DNA from: Nannocystis sp.
GTDB taxonomy: Bacteria; Myxococcota_A; Polyangia; Nannocystales; Nannocystaceae
NCBI RefSeq assembly: GCF_016714285.1
Contig: NZ_JADJNN010000012.1
Location: 226,062-290,061 of the forward strand
Direction of reading: 5' to 3'
Length of the DNA stretch: 64,000 nt
A program made the position numbers and the translations under genes. Shown one piece after another: positions 9,742 through 18,808 of this stretch. The notes below the pieces were generated by a model. The model ran no database searches. It was not told the origin of the DNA and was given only the letters and a program-made list of their open reading frames with translations. Within the stretch, counting starts at the first letter, position 1, and the number at the start of each line of letters is the position of its first letter.

Positions 9742-10876
9742 TCAGGCGCTGGACCTCGGCCTCGGTGTTGTAGAAGTGGGGGCCGAGGCGCAGGCCGCAG
9801 TTGGGGCGCCAGTCGAGCTTGAAGCGCTCCGCGATCAGCTGTTTGCTGGCGGCCTCGCTGGAGGGGAAGTCGACGGCGACGAAGCCGGTGCGCTGGTCGT
9901 CGGCGAGGGGCGAGTGGACGGTGAGGCCGCGGGCCTGGGCGCGCTCGATGATGATGTGCGCGAGGGCGAGGTTGTGGGCCCGGATGCGATCGAGGCCGAT
10001 CGCGTGGAGGTTCTCGTAGGCGGCGCGGGCGACGTAGTAGGCGGGCATCGAGGGGGTGCCGGCGAGGAAGTGGCGGTGGTCGCTGGCGTAGCGGATCGGC
10101 GGGGCCTCGAAGTTGAAGGGGTCAGCGTGGCCCATCCAGCCGGTCAGGCGCGGCCGCATGCGCTCGCGCAGCGCGGGCTTCATCCACATGAAGGCGGTGC
10201 CCGGGCCGCCGCACAGCCACTTGTGACTGCCGCCGACGACGAGGTCGGCGTCCCACTCGTGCACGTCGATCGGCATGACGCCGACGGTCTGATAGACGTC
10301 GACCATGACGAGCGCGCCGACCTCGTGGGCGCGGGCGCAGATCGCCTTGACGTCCTGCAGCGCCCCGGAGACGTAGATGCCGTGGGAGATCGGGACGATC
10401 GCGGTGCGCTCGTCGATCGCGGCGAGCATGCGCTCCAACGGGATCGTCATGCCGTCGTCGGAGGGGACCAGGTGGAGGTCGGCCCCAAGCTCGCGGTAGC
10501 GGTCCCACACGTAGAGCACGTTGGGGAACTGCAGGGCCTCGACGACGACCTTGTTTCGGGGGCCGGAGAAGTCGAGGGCGCTGGCGACGGCGGCCTGAAA
10601 GTAGGCGACGTTCTGATTGAGGATCGTCTGGCCGGCGGGGGCGCCGAGGAAGCGGGCCGCGCTGTCGGCGGTGGCCTGCAGCACGTCGAACCAGTGCGGC
10701 CAGACCTCGACGCCCTCGCGGGCCCAGTCGGCGGCGTACTGGGCGAGCGCGGCGACGGCCTGTCGCGGCATGGCGCCCATGCTGTTGCTGTTCATGTAGG
10801 TCGTGTCGGCGAGGATCGGGTAGTCCTCGCGGTAGCGGGCCAGATCGGGCTGAAATTGCGGGCGGATCGCGGTCAT
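9707..10876 (-). CDS. Kynureninase-like class V PLP-dependent enzyme
   Basis: 389 residues, start ATG 10876. Class V aminotransferase fold: the PLP-binding lysine is K219 in GGSHKWLCGGPG, preceded by an Asp-containing strand VMVDVYQTVGV and followed by RLTGWMGH, a motif pattern shared with kynureninases. VVVEALQFPNVLYV near residue 115 also fits that family. Kynureninase cleaves kynurenine or 3-hydroxykynurenine to anthranilates plus alanine; a related aminotransferase or desulfurase activity is possible. Its ATG overlaps the stop of the secreted-protein gene upstream (ATGA), so the two are translationally coupled. No other tryptophan-degradation gene is visible nearby, so the substrate is uncertain. 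Confidence 0.85.
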   Translation of the reverse strand: MTAIRPQFQPDLARYREDYPILADTTYMNSNSMGAMPRQAVAALAQYAADWAREGVEVWPHWFDVLQATADSAARFLGAPAGQTILNQNVAYFQAAVASALDFSGPRNKVVVEALQFPNVLYVWDRYRELGADLHLVPSDDGMTIPLERMLAAIDERTAIVPISHGIYVSGALQDVKAICARAHEVGALVMVDVYQTVGVMPIDVHEWDADLVVGGSHKWLCGGPGTAFMWMKPALRERMRPRLTGWMGHADPFNFEAPPIRYASDHRHFLAGTPSMPAYYVARAAYENLHAIGLDRIRAHNLALAHIIIERAQARGLTVHSPLADDQRTGFVAVDFPSSEAASKQLIAERFKLDWRPNCGLRLGPHFYNTEAEVQRLMDRVAVLAGRA

Positions 10877-12018
10877 GGCTGGGCTGCTCCGGAGGACATG
10901 TCCCTGGGGACAGGAGATGAGGGGCGGGCGGCGCGGGCCTCGTAGGGGGCGAAGGGTTCGACGCTGACGCGGCGGCGGTTGAGCTCCTTGAGCTCGTCCG
11001 CGGTGTAGGCGCGGGCGCTGCCGCGGGGCAGCTGGCGGCGGATGAAGCCCTCGATGGTGCGGCGGGCCTTCTCGGCGGCGGCGAGGCGGGCCTCGTCGAT
11101 CGCCGAGACGGCCTCGGCCGGGAGCTCGCCGCCGCTGCCGGGCAGGCCGGCGAGCATGCGCTCGTCGCACTCGTCCCAGCGCTGGAACAGGATCGCGCGG
11201 CGTTCGACGAGGCTGCGGCTGGCGTCGGTGGTGAGGCCGAGCAGCTCCTGGCCGAGCTCGGCGAGGCGGGTCTCGAGCAGCTGGCGGGTGAAGGCGACGG
11301 CGATCTGGATGCGCAGCTCGCGGGTCTGGTTGAGGAAGGCCGTCTTGGCCGCGGCGTCGAACTCCTGGCCGGACAGCGCGAGCAGCCACTCGGTCGGGCC
11401 GGTGACGGCCATGCCGACGCCGCCGATGCCGCTCGGGCCGAAGGTCCGCAGGGCCGCGCCCGAGCCGCGCATGCGCTTGCCGTGCTGGTCGCGGCCCCAG
11501 CGGTCGCCGAAGCGCACCGAGCCGTCGCGGTTGACGGCGGCGGTGAAGCGCTTGCCGGGGTCGACGAAGAGCACGCTGCCGTCGCGCTGACGGGTCAGGC
11601 CGAGGCCGCCGCGCGAGGCCTCGGGGTCGCCGGGCGGGGCCTCGGCGAGCCAGGGGCGGGCGGTCTCGATGCGCGCGCCGCCGGGGTCGGGCGGCAGCGC
11701 TGGGCCCTCCGGGGTCGGCTTGGAGCTGGCCTTTGGGGCAGGTGAAGCTGGGCCCTCCGGGGTCGGCTTGGAGCTGGCCTTTGGGGCAGGTGAAGCTGGG
11801 CCCTCCGGGGTCGGCTTGGAGCTGGCCTTTGGGGCAGGTGAAGCTGGGCCCTCGGGGGTCGGCGCGGGGCTGGCCTTTGGGGCAGGCGACGCTGGCGGGG
11901 CCGGGCCCTCGGGGGTCGCGGCTTTGGAGCTGGCCTTTGGGGCAGGTGACGCGGCGGACGCGGACGCGCTCGCGCTGGTGAGCGCGAGCGCGAGGCCGAC
12001 GGGGAGCCAGCGGCGCAC
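10873..12018 (-). CDS. Secreted protein with Pro/Ala-rich repeat linker, unknown function
   Basis: 381 residues, start GTG 12018 (MRRWLPVGLALALTSASASA), a clear Sec signal peptide. Residues about 25-100 are a Pro-Ala-Lys-Ser-Glu linker of near-identical 16-residue units (core SPAPKASSKPTPEGPA). The C-terminal 270 residues are globular, with repeated short strands (GKRFTAAVNRDGSVRFGDRWG) then helical segments rich in Arg/Glu. No family recognised. It lies 10 bp downstream of gcvH on the same strand and is ATGA-coupled to the kynureninase-like gene. A link to glycine cleavage is not implied by its sequence. Confidence 0.7.
   Translation of the reverse strand: MRRWLPVGLALALTSASASASAASPAPKASSKAATPEGPAPPASPAPKASPAPTPEGPASPAPKASSKPTPEGPASPAPKASSKPTPEGPASPAPKASSKPTPEGPALPPDPGGARIETARPWLAEAPPGDPEASRGGLGLTRQRDGSVLFVDPGKRFTAAVNRDGSVRFGDRWGRDQHGKRMRGSGAALRTFGPSGIGGVGMAVTGPTEWLLALSGQEFDAAAKTAFLNQTRELRIQIAVAFTRQLLETRLAELGQELLGLTTDASRSLVERRAILFQRWDECDERMLAGLPGSGGELPAEAVSAIDEARLAAAEKARRTIEGFIRRQLPRGSARAYTADELKELNRRRVSVEPFAPYEARAARPSSPVPRDMSSGAAQP
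10896..10914. repeat. Interspersed imperfect palindrome
   Basis: ACATGTCCCTGGGGACAGG, containing TGTCCC-TG-GGGACA. It lies at the 3' end of the secreted-protein gene, just before the coupled start of the next gene. Confidence 0.6.
11699..11950 (-). repeat. 48-bp in-frame repeat array, five copies
   Basis: Units at 11699, 11747, 11795, 11843 and a longer, diverged one at 11891. The first three are almost identical at nucleotide level, including third positions, which indicates recent expansion. Each codes one 16-residue linker unit of the secreted protein. Confidence 0.92.
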
Positions 12019-12027
12019 CTGCGTGTC

Positions 12028-12426
12028 TCAGCCGTTCTCGGCGACGTGCCGGATGTACTGCTCCGCGCTGAGCAGGTCGCCCAGGGCGGCGGGGTCGCTC
12101 GGGCGGACCTTGAGCATCCAGCCGACGCCGTAGGGCTCGGCGTTGACGGCCTCGGGCGAGTCGTTCAGGTGCTCGTTGACCGCGACGACGGTGCCGGAGA
12201 TCGGCGCGAACAGCTCCGAGACGGCCTTGACCGAGTCGACGTCGCCGAAGCGCTCGCCCGCGGTGACGCTGGCGCCGACGGCGGGGAGCGAGACCATGGT
12301 GATGTCGCCGAGCTGGTCGACCGCGTGGGTGGTGATCCCGATGGTGACCGTGCCGTTGGCCTCGGCGCGGGCCCACTCGTGATCCTTGGTGTAACGCAGG
12401 TTGTTGGGGATGCTGCTCTCGGACAT
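12028..12426 (-). CDS. gcvH: Glycine cleavage system H protein
   Basis: Carries the lipoyl group that shuttles the aminomethyl intermediate between GcvP, GcvT and GcvL during glycine oxidation. 132 residues, the usual size. The lipoylated lysine is K67 in GDVDSVKAVSEL, and the fold-defining YTKDHEW is at the N-terminus. Start ATG 12424-12426 (MSESSIPNNL). It follows gcvT on the same strand after a 138-bp gap containing a 13-bp repeat array. No gcvP is visible in the window. Confidence 0.97.
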   Translation of the reverse strand: MSESSIPNNLRYTKDHEWARAEANGTVTIGITTHAVDQLGDITMVSLPAVGASVTAGERFGDVDSVKAVSELFAPISGTVVAVNEHLNDSPEAVNAEPYGVGWMLKVRPSDPAALGDLLSAEQYIRHVAENG

Positions 12427-12497
12427 GACGGGGTCCCTGGTGGGCCTGATGGTGGTTGGCTGGCTGGCGCTCGGGCCAGGTACTTACGGACAGGTTG

Positions 12498-12562
12498 TTG
12501 CGGCCAGGTGCTACGGCCAAATGCTACGGCCAAATGCTACGGCCAAATGCTGCGGCCAGACG
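12498..12562. repeat. 13-bp tandem repeat, five copies, between gcvT and gcvH
   Basis: Consensus CTACGGCCAAATG: three perfect central copies (12511, 12524, 12537) flanked by diverged copies at 12498 and 12550. The array ends 2 bp from the gcvT stop codon. Confidence 0.92.
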
Positions 12563-12564
12563 GT

Positions 12565-13671
<1,107 letters not shown>

Positions 13672-13736
13672 ACCGTACCCACGAATAGCCAATCTCGACC
13701 CCCGCGGGCAAGGGCACGTGCTACACATGCCCGGCG

Positions 13737-14927
13737 ATGTCGACCTCGGTGAGCGCACGCAGCAGCAGTTCGCCAGGGGCCACAAAGGTGGCCACGAGTG
13801 TGGCCGCGCGAATGGCGCGAGGGGGCCTGCTGGTGCATTTGCTGCCCCTGGTGGCGGGTGCGCTGCTGTTGGGCGGCATGGGCGGCTGCAGCGGCAAGGG
13901 GCGCCGCGACGAGGTGGTGCCGCCGACGGGGATGAACACGCAGTCGCAGATCCGGCGCTATGTCGACAAGGCGGTGCGACGCTCGAGCGAGGGCGTGATC
14001 CTCATGCCGTCGAAGAAGGCCGACACCCTCTTCGATCGCACGCGGCTCAACGAGATCGCCCAGAGCCTGCGGGTGCCTGCGGCGCTGTGCTTCGTCAACC
14101 GGGCGATCGAGACGATGAAGCTCGGGCAGCAGGACGGCGAGACGACCTTCCTCGGCGTGCCCGAGGGCCAGATCCGCATCCGCACGCGCATCAACCCGGC
14201 CGGCGAGGTGCTCCGCACCGAGATCGTCGAGACCGGCTTCCAGGACGAGTCGATGTACGCGTGCCTCAGCAAGGCGATCAAGGCGATTCGCTGGACCACC
14301 AACAAGAGCGGGGTGGTCCAGTTCATCGACGTGATCTACTGGGTCAGCCTCGGCTACCAGGCCGAGGACCACTCGGACGAGGCCCTGCTGCTGCTGCGCA
14401 AGCAGCAGGCGATCGCGGCCGAGAAGGCGCGCGGCTGCCTGGTCAACCGGGTCTCGGCCGGGCGCTACCAGGTCCAGGGGCTGTCGCTGATGGACCGCGA
14501 CGGCCGCACGCTGGTCAACCGCGTCGAGCCGGGGGTGCTGCCCGAGAACGTCGGCGAGTGCGTGGCGATCGTGTTTCGTGACATCCGTATGCAGCCGGTC
14601 AAGGAGGCGTTCGTGCGGCCGTTCACGCCGCGCGCGGACTTCGTGGTCGCGACCGACGGGACCGTGAACTTCACCGACGAGCGCTGGCTCGCCGTGCTCA
14701 AGCTCGAGGAAGAGGCGATGCGCGAGGCCCGGCTCGCCGAGCTGGCCGGCGACGACCCGGTGACGCAGGTCGATGAGGGCGAGGCGCGGCCAGGCCCGGG
14801 CACGCCGCGGCCGTCGCAGGTGGCGGGCACCAGCGGCGCCTCGACCCCGGAGGCGACCCGCGCTGACCCGGCCGCGGGCGGGCAGAAGCTCAAGCTCGGC
14901 GGGATGCGCAAGAAGCCGCCGGGCTGA
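13737..14927 (+). CDS. Predicted lipoprotein with AgmX/TonB-C-like repeat, unknown function
   Basis: 396 residues. A long N-terminus leads to a hydrophobic stretch and lipobox LLGGMGGCSG at about residue 51, so the start could also be ATG 13812 (MARGGLL). The central part (about 80-190) resembles the C-terminal energy-transducing-like domain common in myxobacterial AgmX-type proteins: RTRINPAGEVLRTEIVETGF followed by a conserved cysteine in YACLSKAIKAIRW. The C-terminal 60 residues are Pro/Gly/Ala-rich and basic. Role unknown; envelope location is inferred from the lipobox. Convergent with terC. Confidence 0.72.
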   Translation: MSTSVSARSSSSPGATKVATSVAARMARGGLLVHLLPLVAGALLLGGMGGCSGKGRRDEVVPPTGMNTQSQIRRYVDKAVRRSSEGVILMPSKKADTLFDRTRLNEIAQSLRVPAALCFVNRAIETMKLGQQDGETTFLGVPEGQIRIRTRINPAGEVLRTEIVETGFQDESMYACLSKAIKAIRWTTNKSGVVQFIDVIYWVSLGYQAEDHSDEALLLLRKQQAIAAEKARGCLVNRVSAGRYQVQGLSLMDRDGRTLVNRVEPGVLPENVGECVAIVFRDIRMQPVKEAFVRPFTPRADFVVATDGTVNFTDERWLAVLKLEEEAMREARLAELAGDDPVTQVDEGEARPGPGTPRPSQVAGTSGASTPEATRADPAAGGQKLKLGGMRKKPPG

Positions 14928-15011
14928 GCTGCTGCGGCCTCAGGGCCCGTGGGCAGGGTTCGTGTGCGGGGCCCGTTCGCGGTCCGTTTGCGTTCGCGGC
15001 CCGGCGCTCGT

Positions 15012-15989
15012 TCAGGGCTTCGGCTTGTCGTGGGTGGCGCGCGGCGGGAACAGCAGGCTGAGGAGCACCGAGCTGAGGATGAGGCCGGCGACCACCGCGA
15101 GCGAGACCTTCACCGGGATGTGGTAGGGGGCGAGGTAGCTGCCGAGGCCCATGCCGAGGATCATCTTCGTGCCGACGAAGCTGAGCACCAGGCCGAGGCC
15201 GTACTTGAGCAGGTGGAAGCGGTCGATCACGTTCTCCAGCAGGAAGAACATCGAGCGCAGGCCCATGACGGCGCACATGTTGCTGGTGAACACGATGAAG
15301 GGGTCCGTCGTGATGCCGAAGATCGCGGGGATCGAGTCGAGGGCGAACACCACGTCGGCGGTCTCGACCATCAGCAGGGTCACGAACAGCGGGGTGGCGT
15401 AGCGGCGACCCTCGCGGAGGGTGAAGAAGTGCGGGCCGTCGAACTCCTTGGTGACGCGCAGGTACTTCTCGACCATGCGCTTGACCCAATTGTCCTTCTG
15501 GCCGCCGCTCGGCTCGCCCTCGTCGCCGCTGACGAAGAGCAGGCGCAGGCCGGTGAGCAGGAGGAAGCCGCCGAACAGGTAGAGGCTCCACGTGAACATC
15601 TCGATCAGCGCCAGGCCGGCGCCGATGAACACGCCGCGCAGGATCAAGGCGCCGAGGATGCCTGCGAACAGCACGCGGTGGAGGTACTCCGCGGGGATCC
15701 GCATGTAGCGGAACAGGACGACGAACACGAAGATGTTGTCGACGCTGAGCGCCTCCTCGATGAAGTAGGCGCTCATGAACTCGAGCGCCTTCTCCTGGCC
15801 GTAGGCGTAATAGACGTAGGCGTTGAAGGCGAGGCTGAGCGCGACCCAGACGACGGACCAGCGCAGCGCCTCGCCCATCGTGACGCGGTGCGGCTTGCGG
15901 TTAAAGACGCCCAGATCGAGCGCCAGGATCACGAAGAAGCCGAGGAGGAAGAGGCCCCAGGAGAGGGGCGAGCCGACGGTATGGAACAA
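15012..15989 (-). CDS. TerC-family integral membrane protein (Alx-like)
   Basis: About 325 residues with eight to nine membrane segments. TerC family members are implicated in metal (Mn2+) export and tellurite resistance. Family signatures are present: LALDLGVFNRKPHRV at the N-terminus, YFIEEALSVDNIFVFVVLF (acidic residues inside the membrane) and ETADVVFALDSIPAIFGIT. Start is TTG 15989, in agreement with the family N-terminus. It lies directly downstream of the lipoprotein gene at 16597, probably the same operon. Confidence 0.92.
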   Translation of the reverse strand: MFHTVGSPLSWGLFLLGFFVILALDLGVFNRKPHRVTMGEALRWSVVWVALSLAFNAYVYYAYGQEKALEFMSAYFIEEALSVDNIFVFVVLFRYMRIPAEYLHRVLFAGILGALILRGVFIGAGLALIEMFTWSLYLFGGFLLLTGLRLLFVSGDEGEPSGGQKDNWVKRMVEKYLRVTKEFDGPHFFTLREGRRYATPLFVTLLMVETADVVFALDSIPAIFGITTDPFIVFTSNMCAVMGLRSMFFLLENVIDRFHLLKYGLGLVLSFVGTKMILGMGLGSYLAPYHIPVKVSLAVVAGLILSSVLLSLLFPPRATHDKPKP

Positions 15990-16597
15990 GGCGGGGCTGC
16001 TTTCGGCCGGGGGCGGCTCAGGGGGCAGGAGCGGCCGGTGCAGCAGGAGCGCCAGCGGGAGCAGCGGCGGCGCCAGCGCCCTGGGGGGCCGGCGGGGGTC
16101 TTGTCGGTGATCGTCTCCACGTGGTCGGCCTTGACGCGCAGCGTCAGCTTGCGGGGTTTGGTCTCGTCGGTGAAGTCGAGGTCGACGAGGGTGCCGCGGA
16201 AGGCGATCGGGAAGTTCGGCGCGAGCGGCTTGCCGAGCTCCGGGGTGGTGAAGACCTGGTACTCGAAGGTGATCTCGTAGAGGACGGGATCGGGGACGTG
16301 GGCGAACAGCTCGTAGGCGCCGTACTGCGAGTCCTCGACGGTGGGCGCGAGGCCGTTGCCGCTCTGGAAGATCGCCTGGCCGGTGAAGCTGCCGGGGGTG
16401 GTCTTGAGCTGCTTGACGTGGTCCCTGCGGGCGTCCTTGCTCATCAAGTTGAACGCCTCGAGGTTCTTCTTGTTGAAGGTGAGGTCGGTGCCGGCCGGGT
16501 CGTAGGCCTTGGGCAGGGCCAGCAGGTCCTTCTTCTCCTGCTGACAGCCCGCCAGGAGGGCGCTGGTGATGATGAGCGCAGGGAGCGTGCGGCGCAT
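15929..16597 (-). CDS. Predicted lipoprotein, C-terminus probably altered by a homopolymer frameshift
   Basis: Starts ATG 16597 with MRRTLPALIITSALLAGCQQ, a signal peptide with lipobox. The core (residues about 25-165) is a beta-rich domain of unknown family. As written, the frame runs to 15929, overlaps terC by 61 bp and ends in an unnatural Arg/Cys/Ser-rich tail. If the run of six C at about 16083-16088 (minus strand) had five, the frame would end in an Ala/Pro tail with stop at 16018, 28 bp before terC. I consider that the native end. Function unknown; envelope location inferred. Confidence 0.65.
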   Translation of the reverse strand: MRRTLPALIITSALLAGCQQEKKDLLALPKAYDPAGTDLTFNKKNLEAFNLMSKDARRDHVKQLKTTPGSFTGQAIFQSGNGLAPTVEDSQYGAYELFAHVPDPVLYEITFEYQVFTTPELGKPLAPNFPIAFRGTLVDLDFTDETKPRKLTLRVKADHVETITDKTPAGPPGRWRRRCSRWRSCCTGRSCPLSRPRPKAAPPCSIPSARPSPGASSSSASS

Positions 16598-16732
16598 GGC
16601 GGGCAAGCTAGCACGTCCGGACGGGAGCGTGCACCCAGGGACCGGCGTCCGCTGGCGCACGGGCTGGACGAGGTGGCACCGAGGTACCGGCGTCCGCTCG
16701 GACTGGCACGGGCTGCCTTGGACTGGCTTGGA

Positions 16733-17527
16733 TCAGGGGGTCGGGTCGTCGGGGAGCAGCTGCGCCGGGCCGAGCGCGCTGGCGAGGGCGTCGCGGGCGG
16801 CGCGGGCGAGGTGTCGCTGCGCCCCGGTGGCCTCGAAGGTGACGCGCACGACGCAGCGCAGGCGGCCCTGCGGGTCGGCGCTCCAGCGGGGGTAGGACCC
16901 GATCTCGACGCTGGCGAAGTCGGCGACGACGCGGTTGAGGGGGGCGGCGAGGTCGGCCTCGTCGAGCTCGGTGTGCAGGCGCCAGAGGGCCCAGCCGCCG
17001 GCGTCGGGGAGCTCGCCGGGGATCGCCTCGAGGGCCTCGATCTTGGCCAGGCACAGCTCGGGGATGCCGGGGAGGACGTAGATCCGGCGATCGTCGACGC
17101 GCAGGCGCATCACCGGCCAGCCGTGCTCCGCGGTGAGTTCGGTGCCGGCGGGGAGCTCGGCCATCTTGAGCGCGGCGGGGGTGATGCGCTCGCCGAAGTG
17201 GCTCCGCAGCAGGCGCTCCATCGCCGGGTCGCGCTGCAGCGGGCGACCGAGGGCGAGGGCGATGGCCTCCATGGTCACGTCGTCGTGGGTGGGGCCGACG
17301 CCGCCGGAGGTGAACACCAGGGGGGTGCGGGCCAGGAGGCGCAGGAGGGCGTCGCCGATGGCGCCGAGCTGGTCCTCGACGGTGCAGACCTCGAGCAGCC
17401 GGATGCCGCGCCGGCGCATCATCTTCGCCAGGTTGTGGCCGTTCTGATCGCGGATCTTGCCGCTCAGCAGCTCGTTGCCGATGAGCAGCACGGCCGCGGT
17501 CGGGGTGACGGTGAGCTCGGGGGCCAT
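16733..17527 (-). CDS. CinA-like molybdopterin-binding domain protein
   Basis: 264 residues. It matches the N-terminal domain of CinA (competence/damage-inducible protein, MoCF_biosynth fold): LLIGNELLSGKIRDQNGHNLA, then VFTSGGVGPTHDDVTMEAIA, the diagnostic phosphate-binding motif. The C-terminal nicotinamide-mononucleotide deamidase domain of full CinA is absent, as in the shorter single-domain family also found in eukaryotic FAD synthase. Likely a pyrophosphatase or nucleotide-processing enzyme in the cytoplasm; substrate not deducible. Start ATG 17527, divergent from pyrB with 113 bp between. Confidence 0.85.
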   Translation of the reverse strand: MAPELTVTPTAAVLLIGNELLSGKIRDQNGHNLAKMMRRRGIRLLEVCTVEDQLGAIGDALLRLLARTPLVFTSGGVGPTHDDVTMEAIALALGRPLQRDPAMERLLRSHFGERITPAALKMAELPAGTELTAEHGWPVMRLRVDDRRIYVLPGIPELCLAKIEALEAIPGELPDAGGWALWRLHTELDEADLAAPLNRVVADFASVEIGSYPRWSADPQGRLRCVVRVTFEATGAQRHLARAARDALASALGPAQLLPDDPTP

Positions 17528-17640
17528 GCGCGGGTCCTTGGCGCGAGGGTAACAGCATGCCGGGCTCCTGTGAGCGATCGACGGGCGCCCGCGCTTGACG
17601 TCGGCGGCGGGCGGGGGGTAGTTCGGCGTCGGCGGGAGGC

Positions 17641-18714
17641 ATGGACATGCGCGCGGCAGTCGGCACCAGCGGGGTTGATTTCCAGAGCGTGCAGAGCGCG
17701 CCGTCCGCGGTGGGGGCGTCCTTCGCGGTGGGGGTGCGGCGCCCCGGTCGTGACCTGTGTGAGATCGGGGATCTCGATCTCGACGCGACCTGCGAGCTGC
17801 TGGCGGCCGCGCGTGCCCTCGTGCCGCTGGCGGCCGGTGACGGGCCGCGCGGGCGAGTGGCGCTGCGCGGCGCGCTGATCTTGAGCCTGTTCAACGAGCC
17901 GAGCACGCGCACGCGGCTGAGCTTCGAGGTCGCGGCGCGGCGGCTCGGGGCGCAGGTGGTCGACTTCCAGCACGACGGCGCGAGCTCGGCGGCGAAGGGC
18001 GAGACGGAGCTCGACGCGCTGCACAACCTCGACGCGATGGGCTTCGACGCGGCGGTGGTCCGCGACGGGCGCGACGGCTATCCGCTGTGGCTGTGCTCGC
18101 AGCTGCGGGCGCGGGTGGTCAACGCGGGCGACGGCGTGCACGAGCACCCGACGCAGGCGCTGCTCGACGCGCTGACGATCCTCGAGGCGTTCGGGCGCGA
18201 GCCGGTGCCGGGGGCGCTGGACGGGCTGCGGGTGGCGATCTGCGGCGATCTGCGGCACGGCCGGGTCGGTCGATCGAACCTCCGGCTGCTGCGGACGCTG
18301 GGGGCGGAGCTGGTGATCGCGGGGCCGGGCTCGCTGGCGCCGGCGGAGCTGGCCCGAGAATTTGGCGTCGGCCTGGCGCCGGATCTCGACGCGGCGCTGA
18401 CGGGCGCGCACGTGGCGATGATGCTGCGGATCCAGCGGGAGCGGCTGCCGGCCGACCTGCGCCTGCCCGACGACGCCAGCTACCACGCGGCCTGGGGTCT
18501 CACGCAGGCGCGGCTCGGGCGGCTCGCGCCGGGCGGGGTGGTGCTGCACCCGGGGCCGATGAACCGTGGGGTCGAGATCGCCGACGAGGTGGCCGACGGC
18601 CCGCGCAGCCGCATCTTGCGGCAGGTGACGCTCGGCGTCGCGGTGCGGATGGCCGTCCTGGCGCGCGCGTGTGGGGTGTCCGCGGAGACATGTCTCAAGG
18701 AGCAGGTGGTATGA
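17641..18714 (+). CDS. pyrB: Aspartate carbamoyltransferase catalytic chain
   Basis: Catalyses carbamoyl phosphate + aspartate to carbamoyl aspartate, the committed step of pyrimidine synthesis. Carbamoyl-phosphate site FNEPSTRTRLSFE at about residue 84; aspartate-binding HPGPMNRGVEIA near the C-terminus; GDGVHEHPTQALLDALTI in the middle. 357 residues; the first 40 are extra relative to most homologues. ATG 17647 is perhaps the better start because GGAGG at 17634-17638 is then about 8 nt away. Its TGA overlaps an ATG (ATGA at 18711), the remnant of an ancestral overlap with carA now split by an 82-bp duplication. Confidence 0.95.
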   Translation: MDMRAAVGTSGVDFQSVQSAPSAVGASFAVGVRRPGRDLCEIGDLDLDATCELLAAARALVPLAAGDGPRGRVALRGALILSLFNEPSTRTRLSFEVAARRLGAQVVDFQHDGASSAAKGETELDALHNLDAMGFDAAVVRDGRDGYPLWLCSQLRARVVNAGDGVHEHPTQALLDALTILEAFGREPVPGALDGLRVAICGDLRHGRVGRSNLRLLRTLGAELVIAGPGSLAPAELAREFGVGLAPDLDAALTGAHVAMMLRIQRERLPADLRLPDDASYHAAWGLTQARLGRLAPGGVVLHPGPMNRGVEIADEVADGPRSRILRQVTLGVAVRMAVLARACGVSAETCLKEQVV

Positions 18715-18808
18715 GCGCGGAGTCTGAGGCGGTCCGGTCCTGGTCCGTGCGTGTGGGGTGTCCGCAGGGACATGTCTCAAGGAGCAGGTGGTATGAGCGC
18801 GGAGTCTG
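18667..18808 (+). repeat. 60-bp direct repeat (82-bp period) duplicating the pyrB/carA junction
   Basis: Copies at 18667-18726 and 18749-18808 differ at only two bases. Each contains the 3' end of pyrB, an AAGGAG ribosome-binding site and an ATGAGC start. Each also contains a palindrome of the interspersed family (TGTCCGCGGAGACATGTC and TGTCCGCAGGGACATGTC). Confidence 0.95.

Noticed and set aside
9707..12520. A single 937-codon minus-strand frame joining gcvH, the secreted protein and the kynureninase-like region
   Set aside because: Only the last 389 residues read as a real protein. The rest is out of frame with gcvH and with the secreted protein; high GC content leaves few stops.
12498..12562. 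CRISPR-like appearance of the short repeat arrays
   Set aside because: Units are 12-15 bp with no unique spacers and no cas genes nearby.
17595..17623. Sigma-70-type promoter before pyrB (TTGACG, 17-bp spacer, GTAGTT)
   Set aside because: The -10 element matches poorly and chance occurrence is likely in a single upstream region.
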